From NCBI RefSeq assembly GCF_001830325.1, contig NZ_MHZG01000002.1, positions 248,001 to 312,000 of the forward strand: a stretch of DNA of 64,000 bases, written 5' to 3'. The DNA is from Polynucleobacter sp. GWA2_45_21 (GTDB lineage Bacteria > Pseudomonadota > Gammaproteobacteria > Burkholderiales > Burkholderiaceae). Positions 57,145 to 64,000 of this stretch are shown one piece after another. Made by a program: the position numbers and the translations under genes. Under the pieces are notes generated by a model that saw nothing but the letters and a program-made list of their open reading frames with translations, had not been told where the DNA came from and searched no databases. How positions within the stretch are numbered: position 1 is the first letter of the stretch; each line of letters begins with the position of its first letter.

Positions 57145-57590
57145 AATTTCCCCAAGTTAATATTTTGCAAGCTTGTTCAGGCTGTTCTATTGGCTTAACT
57201 CTGGCTGATCATGATCTAGCTTTGCTATCGTAGGAGTGGCCTTGGGTCTAGCGTGAGGGATCCAGTTGACTATCGGCAACTCAGACGAAATTTTGACCCT
57301 GGTGATCTAGTGTCGGTTCGGCTCGATTCGGAGGTGTCCGGTTACGTGACGGTTGAATGGCTCTTATAGGATGGCTTGCTGACGTTAAACTTGGGTAATT
57401 TGTGGTGGCTGGGTGGCTCTCTATCAGCGGCTCTACGACTGGGGTGAGGAAGATAAAGATTAGCTTTAACCCCAAAAATCGTTGGTCGCAGTAATTTATC
57501 CTTATCAAAGTTCGAAATTCTGTATATTTAATGCCTATTGGTCTTGTGGCTGATACGTTGATTGTTCAATTCAAGACAGCTCTAGCCAAT
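57145..57590. other. Gene-free stretch after tRNA-Arg
   Basis: About 445 bases with no convincing gene on either strand. One short minus-strand frame (57281-57508) has no ribosome-binding site or recognisable protein. A small hairpin AGTTGACTATCGGCAACT is near 57266. No duplicate of the tRNA 3' end is visible in the window. May contain a decayed gene or an integration scar. Confidence 0.5.
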
Positions 57591-58418
57591 ATGACCCTCA
57601 GTTTAAAAAGCCACCTCAGTTTTATCGCTTGCTTGATTGCATCATCATGGACATTCGCTGATGAACCATCGCCATATTCGCCATCTTTTTTTCTGAATCC
57701 TTATCAGGTTGAGTGGGATTCAAATATTGAAAATATTCGAACTGATTACACAATTAACTCACCCGTATTAAAAAATTCCGCTACCTCAATAAATAATAAT
57801 TTCTTTCAAAAGATTTCTATAGGCTTACCCAACAGTTTTGCTGTCGGAATATCTGATCTTTACGTGCAAACTGTCGTTACCAATCCGCTTAATACCAATG
57901 CGGCAACACAAGGATTTAAAAATCCAGTTTTGTCTGGGGCCAAGTTATGGGCTATCAATGATTGGATGTTATTGAAAGTGCTTGGTAGTGTGCAACCTAA
58001 TCTTGGTGTCAGGGCTGGCGTTAGCACCTATAACTTGGGGGCTAGCGCTATCTTCATTGGATCAAGTGACTGGCAAGGTAGCCTTACCGTTAATGAAACA
58101 ACGAATGATGCTGGCTACGGTGGCGCCCCTTCAGTAACGGGACTGGTCTCAAAGACGATAGGTGAGTATGTGATTAACGCATCAGTTGGCGTGACACGTT
58201 TCCCCTCAATTTTGATGACTTCTGGGTATGCGGCCTCATCCTATTTGTATTCAGGCAACTTAGAGCTTAGTCGCCCAATTGCCAACCAAGTGTGGCTGGG
58301 AGCAAACTATGGCATAGGAAGTAATCAATATACCTATACCCAAAACTTTATGAAAATCCCATACAACAATCGAACACTCTATAACGCTGTTGGGGTAAGT
58401 TTAAAAGTTTTGTTTTAA
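57591..58418 (+). CDS. Outer-membrane beta-barrel-like protein
   Basis: About 275 residues from ATG 57591, chosen because it starts the signal peptide MTLSLKSHLSFIACLIASSW, with cleavage after WTFA. The frame is open from 57531. The mature part is Asn/Ser/Gly-rich with alternating strands and ends VGVSLKVLF (terminal Phe), as in barrels. Function unknown. Convergent with the response regulator, overlapping its stop by four bases. Confidence 0.65.
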   Translation: MTLSLKSHLSFIACLIASSWTFADEPSPYSPSFFLNPYQVEWDSNIENIRTDYTINSPVLKNSATSINNNFFQKISIGLPNSFAVGISDLYVQTVVTNPLNTNAATQGFKNPVLSGAKLWAINDWMLLKVLGSVQPNLGVRAGVSTYNLGASAIFIGSSDWQGSLTVNETTNDAGYGGAPSVTGLVSKTIGEYVINASVGVTRFPSILMTSGYAASSYLYSGNLELSRPIANQVWLGANYGIGSNQYTYTQNFMKIPYNNRTLYNAVGVSLKVLF

Positions 58419-59131
58419 CTGTTGGTAATGGATAGGGGTAGGTATAGCTGATAGCCAGTGCCCCATACTGAATGGATAATTCGGCGCTCCGAGCCATCTA
58501 GCGCTGGCTGAATTTTTTTTCTAAGTCGGCTAATAATATTTTCCAAAGAGCGTTTTGTCATGGTCTCCATTGCCAATTGCTCCGAAAGAATCTCGCAAAT
58601 ACTCTCTGACTCCAATGAATGATTGGGCGCTTGAGCTAAAGCTTTGAGTAATAGCATTTCTACCGCAATCAATTGGATGGTATTTTTATCATTTGGTGAA
58701 ATCAATTGACCTGATTGGGTTTGCAAGATCCAACCATCAGGCTTAAATTCTGTAATGCGTCTAGCTAGGCTATTAATGGCCGCTAACAACTCTTGAGGCG
58801 GAGTTGGCTTGGGAAGGTAAATATCTGCCCCGTGCTCATAGCTTTTAATGCGATCGACCAAAGCGGTTCGGGCTGAAAGCATAGCAATCCCAATTTGAGG
58901 ATAAGAGGCGCGAACAAATTGCGCAATTTCAAAGCCGGATTGACCCGGTAAATTTAAATCTAAAATAATTACATCAATCGGTTCTGCAAGTAGTAGATCA
59001 TGCAAGGCAAGCCCATTGTTAGTCTCGTGAACGATGAATTGATGGGATTGCAAGAATTGACTTAGCTCTTCGCGCAAAATAGCATCATCTTCAACGATCG
59101 CAAGCCTCATTTGAATTGGAATGCGATTCAT
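58415..59131 (-). CDS. Response regulator, OmpR-like two-domain
   Basis: 238 residues. Receiver: acidic pocket VEDDA, phospho-Asp in VIILDLNLPGQSG, Lys in LPKPTPPQEL. DNA-binding domain: SLENIISRLRKKIQPAL and HSVWGTGYQLYLPL. The ATG at 59131 overlaps the stop of the kinase gene (ATGA), supporting this start over ATG 59110. Partner of the kinase; target genes probably include neighbours, but this is inferred. Confidence 0.9.
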   Translation of the reverse strand: MNRIPIQMRLAIVEDDAILREELSQFLQSHQFIVHETNNGLALHDLLLAEPIDVIILDLNLPGQSGFEIAQFVRASYPQIGIAMLSARTALVDRIKSYEHGADIYLPKPTPPQELLAAINSLARRITEFKPDGWILQTQSGQLISPNDKNTIQLIAVEMLLLKALAQAPNHSLESESICEILSEQLAMETMTKRSLENIISRLRKKIQPALDGSERRIIHSVWGTGYQLYLPLSITNS

Positions 59132-61032
59132 TGGGGGAGTTCAATCGTAAAAGTTGCATCATGATTGATGTATTGATATTGGATTGCCCCACCAAGAACG
59201 GCGCACAGTTCTTTGCAAATATATAAACCCAGACCAGACCCTCTAGTTTTTTGGGCTAAGGGGTGCCTATAAAAACGGTGGAATAGGGAGTGAGGTTCCG
59301 GCGCTAGTTCTGGCGGGACAGGATTTGCAATTGTTATGCGGATGCCACTATGGCCATTTATAAAAAATGTCTGAGCGCGAATGGTGATTTTAGAATCGGC
59401 ACTCGAGTACTTCAGACTATTTTCAATTAAATTACTTAAAATAATATGCAGAAATTGGGGATCAGTGTGAATGAATGTATTGCCTTGAATTGAGAGAATA
59501 GCCTGATTCTCGCATTGTAAATTTTCAATAATGTTACTAATAAATTCTCTTACATTAATTTCCGATGGGCTAAATGGTAGAGATTTTTGGTCGATCAAAT
59601 TCATGAGATTACAACGCTCGATAATTGCATCCATATTGGAAATAGAGCGATTAATATTTTTTAAACGACGTTGATCATGTGGACTGTTACTATCAATCGA
59701 TTGACTAAGGGTATCTATGGCAAGGCCAATGGATGCTAATGGATTTTTGAGCTCGTGAGTTAGCATATCAATTAAAGTTCTGCGATCCTTCAGTAGCTTA
59801 GTTTCGTACTCGGATCGCAATTGGGTTTCTGTAAGTGCAGCCTTGACTTCAAGCAGCTCTTTTCGTGCAAGTCTATTTTGAAACACAATAATGGACAGCA
59901 TCACTAATGGATTAACAAAGTCGGTGAGTCGCGATAAATAAATGGGAATTTGACTGTTGTTTTGGACTGGGAATAAAACGGCAAGTATTGCCAGTATGAT
60001 AAGCAGTATTGAGAGGCAAAACCCCAAGATCAAAACGATTTGTAGGGTCCTGCCAATTGTGGGGGTCTTGTAAATCGCAATGATTTGCAAGATGGGTGCT
60101 ACAAAAACAGCCAATAGCATAATAGGATTTGCAATATTGGCTTTACCAATGCCAATTAAAAGCATTGAGATGCCCACCATTAGGTATATTGCATAGCATG
60201 ATGGCTTATACCAGCGGGGTACTTTTTTGCCGAGTAAGAATGCCGCAGATACCCAAACCCATAAAGCGAGCCGCATGCAAAGTGCCCAGTTAAAAATGAG
60301 CTCATTGAGCAAGGGCTCATGCGGGAATATGTAGATAGCTAGTATTCCGCTCCCAGATATAAGGCACAGCATCAAGTTGGCCGCAGAGATGCTAAATCGA
60401 GCCATGATGGTAGTTGGGTTTAGGGCGGCACTTACAAGAGAAAAGGCAAGAATGGCAAAAAGTATCCCAACCTGAACGCCGATACCTAGAAAATGTGCAT
60501 AGTTATGAGGCCCTTCATTTGTCCACGGGCTGACTGTAACGGCTATATGTGTAAGGCTAGATGCTTGTATCCTGAGGTAGAAAGTATTCGATGTCTTTGG
60601 GTTAAGTGGCACAACAAAAAGATGACCACCAATCTGTTTGTGAGTTCTGTCACTTAGAGTGCGAGCCCCAGCTTGTTCATTTACCCAACCACTATTGCTT
60701 CTCCAAAAAAGATCAATCTGTTTCAGAAAATAGGGGCTTACTTGAATTGCAATTGACCTTATGTCTTGAAATTCATCGCTTAACTGTATTCGCATCCATC
60801 GCGGGGACTCTTCAAAACCCGAATTTAAAGGCAAATACTGCGGTTGGTAGTCACAATTTACCGCCTCTGCAATCTGATTGGAGGGGGCCTGAGTTTGACA
60901 GTAATCGACTTGGTATTGAAATGACTTGGCCGGATCAACGTTAGGCAAACTAGCAAACGAGGTATTAATTAATAAAAGAAGGGCGCAACAAACAAAAAGT
61001 TTGCATTGAGCAAAGGTCGTCCTAATATTCAC
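59128..61032 (-). CDS. Sensor histidine kinase with 7TMR-DISM sensor
   Basis: 634 residues. Signal peptide (about 1-27), periplasmic 7TMR-DISMED2-like beta domain (about 30-170; PRWMRIQLSDEFQDIRSIAI), seven membrane helices (about 175-390), coiled coil, HisKA with DMLTHELKNPLASIGLAIDT, and HATPase with LSNLIENSLKYSSADSK and TRGSGLGLYICKELCAVLGG. The DISMED2 domain resembles carbohydrate-binding folds, so a sugar or envelope ligand is possible. Confidence 0.9.
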   Translation of the reverse strand: MNIRTTFAQCKLFVCCALLLLINTSFASLPNVDPAKSFQYQVDYCQTQAPSNQIAEAVNCDYQPQYLPLNSGFEESPRWMRIQLSDEFQDIRSIAIQVSPYFLKQIDLFWRSNSGWVNEQAGARTLSDRTHKQIGGHLFVVPLNPKTSNTFYLRIQASSLTHIAVTVSPWTNEGPHNYAHFLGIGVQVGILFAILAFSLVSAALNPTTIMARFSISAANLMLCLISGSGILAIYIFPHEPLLNELIFNWALCMRLALWVWVSAAFLLGKKVPRWYKPSCYAIYLMVGISMLLIGIGKANIANPIMLLAVFVAPILQIIAIYKTPTIGRTLQIVLILGFCLSILLIILAILAVLFPVQNNSQIPIYLSRLTDFVNPLVMLSIIVFQNRLARKELLEVKAALTETQLRSEYETKLLKDRRTLIDMLTHELKNPLASIGLAIDTLSQSIDSNSPHDQRRLKNINRSISNMDAIIERCNLMNLIDQKSLPFSPSEINVREFISNIIENLQCENQAILSIQGNTFIHTDPQFLHIILSNLIENSLKYSSADSKITIRAQTFFINGHSGIRITIANPVPPELAPEPHSLFHRFYRHPLAQKTRGSGLGLYICKELCAVLGGAIQYQYINHDATFTIELPQ

Positions 61033-61203
61033 CTAGCCAGTTTATTTCAAAAGCAAAGTATTGCGCTCAACTCCCTAGATGCACATAACCATATGAATCT
61101 GAGAGGAAGTGAGAGGAATTCGCATTGCTTTATTCAATAATTTGAGTGAAGTAGTTGTTCATCACAAAAATAAAATTGAAGCTACAAATAATGGATATCT
61201 CTG

Positions 61204-63369
61204 ATGAAAAATTTACATAAAGTTCTGCTATTTGGAATTTTTATCTCCCTACCCTTAACATCGGTACTTGCCCAAACTTGTTCAGGCTCCTCAATCATTG
61301 TCAGCTCCATTCAGACTTGTGCTAATGGTGCAACAATTACCTCAACCTCAACACCGCTAAGTAATAGCTTTAATGAGGGCACTATTTCTAATGCCAGTTC
61401 TGCAAATAGCTACTCCTCATTTTATGTCGATGGATACTCCATTGGTACGCTAACCAACTCGGGAGACATTATTAATACGGCTGGTTCTGATAATAATGCG
61501 TCTGCAATTGGCACAACAAATAATGGATCCATAGTTGAGGTGATTAACTTTGGAACAATCAGCGGCTTAAATACCTACGGAATCATAAATGGTTTAGATT
61601 CGACAGGTGGCTACATAGGAACGATCACGAATAATATTGGGGCAACTATTTTCGGTGGCTATAGTGCGATTGAAAATTACGATAATAACAACACCATATC
61701 AAATATAAGTAATAGTGGTTCTATCATTGGCGGTCCAGGATGGTATGGTGTTTTGAACTACGGAACTATCACTGCATTCACAAACAATTCGACTGGTGTA
61801 ATTTCAACTACAGACAGCGGATATGCTGTTACTAACTATTTTCAGATGGGAAATTTTATAAATAATGGGAATATAAGCTTTAATGGTGCAGGGGGTATTG
61901 GCTTTTATAATGGATATTACAGTGTTGATTACCCTAACCCAACTGTTAATAACTTTATTAATAATGGTAGCATTTTAGGCGGTGCTGATACGTATGGTAT
62001 TTACAACGGAAATGTAAATGGGGCCACAATTGTTAGTCTAACTAATACAGGTACTATATCAACAGGTTTGGGCGGTGTTGGTATTTTTAATGAAACGGCC
62101 AGTAGTATCGTTACTTTAAATAACCTCCAAGGCGGAAACAGTTTTACTGCGGCAACAACTGCATTAACTTACCAAGGTAACCTGCCGACAAATTACAACA
62201 TTATCATTAATTCACCTACTCATTATGGTCAACTTGCTGGTGCAAGTTTGAGTGGTGCAACAACTTTTGGCATCTATGCTGGCTCAGCTCTCTCTAAGGG
62301 GTCTTATACGTCAGTCCTTTCAGGTTTTACTACATCGAATTTAGCCGGCACAACTTCAGGAAATTACAACGGCTTTACATGGAGTCTAAATAATTCTTCT
62401 GGAAGCATTTGGGATCTGATTGTTACCGGCGCATCAACAGCCGACACTCAACAGTCTTTGGTTAATACCGCAGCTTCACTTCAAAACACATATACCCTTC
62501 AAAACTCAGTCTTAGCCAATAGTTTTACCTATGACTGCGATGTATTTGGCGCAAACAATATTTGTATTTCAGCTGGTGGTCGAAATACAGCTGTGCAAGC
62601 AGCTAATGGAATGAATAACACTAGCGGATTATTGATTGCTGCTTATCGTGCAATGCCCTTAGTTCGTGTGGGCGCTTACATAGATCAAAACTTATCTGTG
62701 AATAATGCTGGCTCTACCGTCAATCTAGGCAACAACACACCACTCATTGGGCTATTTGGAGTTTGGAGCGAAAGACAAGATGGCACTGGTACTCAGGTGA
62801 AGGTATCTGCTGCTTATGGTCAAAAGAACACCACTATTACTCGTCAAGTGGTTGGTACTAGTGAAGCTGGTTCAGGATCTTCGCAACTCAATAGCCAAGG
62901 CGCTCAAGTCGTGGCTAAGTATGGCTTTGGTATCACTGAGAATACGGTGCTATCTCCATATGTGGGTATGCGTTATACCCAAAACAATATGGGGGGCTAT
63001 ACAGAAGGCACTTCTGCAACAGTTACTGCACCATTAACCTACAGTGCACTCAATACCAATGCAACGACTGCATTAGCTGGAGTAGGCGCCCATCATCGCT
63101 TAACTCCCAAGGCCACACTCTTTGCTAGTGCTGGGATAGAGTCTGATACCAATGCTAGTAATGGCACTTATTCTGCAACTGGGATTAATGGATTAACCTC
63201 GGTGAACTTTAATGCCAATCCAGTAACCACAAGACCTACTGCTTCAGTAGGTGCTACCTATTTAGTGGAGAAGAATCAGCAACTGGGTCTATCGGGGATT
63301 TATAGACAAGAGCCTTATCAAGCGGTATCGACAACTACTGTCATGGCGACTTATACGGTTGGCTTGTAA
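61204..63369 (+). CDS. Small autotransporter (type V secretion)
   Basis: 721 residues. Signal peptide ends near SVLAQ; mature N-terminus has CSGSSIIVSSIQTC. Passenger (about 25-430) is very rich in Asn, Gly, Ser, Thr with repeated units such as LTNSGDI, TNNGSIVEVINFGTISG and NSGSIIGG, a beta-helix pattern. The last about 270 residues form an autotransporter barrel (AYGQKNTTITRQV, YVGMRYTQNNMGGYTEG, VGATYLVEKNQQLGL). More AT-rich than the core genes. Probably a surface adhesin; function unproven. Confidence 0.8.
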   Translation: MKNLHKVLLFGIFISLPLTSVLAQTCSGSSIIVSSIQTCANGATITSTSTPLSNSFNEGTISNASSANSYSSFYVDGYSIGTLTNSGDIINTAGSDNNASAIGTTNNGSIVEVINFGTISGLNTYGIINGLDSTGGYIGTITNNIGATIFGGYSAIENYDNNNTISNISNSGSIIGGPGWYGVLNYGTITAFTNNSTGVISTTDSGYAVTNYFQMGNFINNGNISFNGAGGIGFYNGYYSVDYPNPTVNNFINNGSILGGADTYGIYNGNVNGATIVSLTNTGTISTGLGGVGIFNETASSIVTLNNLQGGNSFTAATTALTYQGNLPTNYNIIINSPTHYGQLAGASLSGATTFGIYAGSALSKGSYTSVLSGFTTSNLAGTTSGNYNGFTWSLNNSSGSIWDLIVTGASTADTQQSLVNTAASLQNTYTLQNSVLANSFTYDCDVFGANNICISAGGRNTAVQAANGMNNTSGLLIAAYRAMPLVRVGAYIDQNLSVNNAGSTVNLGNNTPLIGLFGVWSERQDGTGTQVKVSAAYGQKNTTITRQVVGTSEAGSGSSQLNSQGAQVVAKYGFGITENTVLSPYVGMRYTQNNMGGYTEGTSATVTAPLTYSALNTNATTALAGVGAHHRLTPKATLFASAGIESDTNASNGTYSATGINGLTSVNFNANPVTTRPTASVGATYLVEKNQQLGLSGIYRQEPYQAVSTTTVMATYTVGL

Positions 63370-63385
63370 GCACTAGTTCAAATAT

Positions 63386-63706
63386 ATGAATCGGTTAAGA
63401 ACTTCAATGCTTGCAACAGTCATTATCCTGGTTGGATGTCAATCAGTTGCAAACTATCAAGCTAACTTGCAGGCCTGGGTTGGGCAGAGTGAGCAAAACT
63501 TAGAGGCTAGCTGGGGATCTCCATCATCTATTGCCCTGAGTGGTGATTTGCGCCTAATTTCCTACCTTCAAAACGATGGTGCATACGTTCAGGGTGGGTA
63601 TTGGGCCGGAAGGGTAATGCCTTTGTACTGCACCACCACTTTTACTATTCAAAACGATATTGTGATCCAAGCTCAATTTGTTGGCAATCAATGCCAGTCA
63701 TATTAA
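63386..63706 (+). CDS. Small lipoprotein
   Basis: 106 residues. Lipoprotein signal with lipobox LVGC (Cys18). Mature part contains WVGQSEQNLEASWGSP, a motif of small envelope lipoproteins with a SmpA/OmlA-like fold, and two later cysteines (YCTTTF and NQCQSY). Seventeen bases after the autotransporter, so co-transcribed. Function unknown. Confidence 0.7.
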   Translation: MNRLRTSMLATVIILVGCQSVANYQANLQAWVGQSEQNLEASWGSPSSIALSGDLRLISYLQNDGAYVQGGYWAGRVMPLYCTTTFTIQNDIVIQAQFVGNQCQSY

Positions 63707-63731
63707 TTAGGAATTTTTCGGGGGACTAATT

Positions 63732-64000
63732 GTGCTTAGCGAAGAAAGAAAAAGCATATTGGAGGCGGAGGAGCGCTTTCGACATGAGCTCAAATCCAGC
63801 TTTGAGGGAATTGCTGCAAAAATTAAATCCGAATCCCAGAACGTTAAGGCCGAAATTAAAGCAGTAGAAAAGAACTTAGGCAGTAAGTTGATGGAGTTTT
63901 TAAATAGCTCTGTTGGAATGTGGCTCTTATCATCAGTTGTTCTTACTGGTGGTGCTGCTGTATTTCAAAGAATGCAGCATCACTACGATATTGAGGAAAA
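63732..64000 (+). CDS. Coiled-coil membrane protein, 3'-truncated by the window edge
   Basis: GTG start at 63732 with GGGGGA upstream; the frame runs open to the window end (at least 89 codons). N-terminus begins MLSEERKSILEAEERFRHEL, a charged coiled coil (about residues 1-55), then a membrane helix (MWLLSSVVLTGGAAVF). I do not recognise the family. Confidence 0.6.
   Translation, partial: MLSEERKSILEAEERFRHELKSSFEGIAAKIKSESQNVKAEIKAVEKNLGSKLMEFLNSSVGMWLLSSVVLTGGAAVFQRMQHHYDIEE

Noticed and set aside
57281..57508. Minus-strand 75-codon frame after the tRNA genes
   Set aside because: No ribosome-binding site, no protein-like character and unusual Pro/Ser/Thr composition at the end.
61204..62400. 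Repeats in the autotransporter passenger as a DNA tandem repeat
   Set aside because: The similarity is at protein level only; the DNA units are not near-identical.

Overview
The window looks like a core-genome segment of a streamlined, moderately AT-rich freshwater betaproteobacterium of the order Burkholderiales. Polynucleobacter or a close relative is the best guess. The guess rests on gene order (nuoLMN; carAB-greA; yhbY/rlmE-ftsH-folP-glmM-pstSCAB-phoUBR) and on the look of the proteins, not on a database search. Genes are tightly packed, with many 1- or 4-base stop/start overlaps and several TTG or GTG starts. No insertion sequence, prophage or CRISPR array is visible.

Layout. 0-5.6 kb: end of the respiratory complex I operon (nuoL partial, nuoM, nuoN), a Nudix hydrolase and a DUF1178 protein. 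5.6-8.5 kb: a complete polar amino-acid ABC importer. 8.6-13.2 kb: an acylating semialdehyde dehydrogenase, an Old Yellow Enzyme, a SprT-like zinc protein and a tartrate/D-malate dehydrogenase. 13.2-21.9 kb: the dnaQ / rnhA / methyltransferase / gloB / mltD neighbourhood, split by a two-gene RND efflux operon whose last stop codon overlaps the dnaQ start. 22-29.6 kb: prpE, carAB, greA and a DUF4149 protein. 29.6-35.4 kb: yhbY, rlmE, ftsH, folP and glmM.

The most notable part is 35.4-53.2 kb, which reads as one phosphate-starvation region. It holds pstSCAB-phoU-phoBR, an ArsC-type arsenate reductase, exopolyphosphatase, PPK2 and a CYTH-like protein. It also holds a set of lipid genes that fits phosphate-saving membrane remodelling: an OlsB-like N-acyltransferase, diacylglycerol kinase, a glycosyltransferase and a PlcP-like phospholipase in one minus-strand operon, with a PlsC/OlsA-like acyltransferase divergent from it. 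PhoB-box-like direct repeats with 11-base periodicity lie before pstS, ppx, the PlcP operon and ppk2. The proposed logic is: PhoR/PhoB senses low phosphate; Pst imports phosphate; PlcP releases phosphate head groups and leaves diacylglycerol; the glycosyltransferase makes a phosphorus-free glycolipid from it; the Ols-like pair adds ornithine lipid; DgkA recycles diacylglycerol; Ppx and PPK2 manage polyphosphate.

53.2-57.1 kb: a split chromate transporter, a ZnuD-like TonB receptor with a His/Cys-containing small secreted protein, and tRNA-Pro(UGG) and tRNA-Arg(UCU). After the tRNA-Arg comes about 450 bases without a convincing gene, then a more AT-rich surface module to the window end: an outer-membrane protein, a 7TMR-DISM histidine kinase with its response regulator, a small autotransporter, a lipoprotein and a truncated coiled-coil/membrane protein. 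This may be an accessory region bordered by the tRNA.
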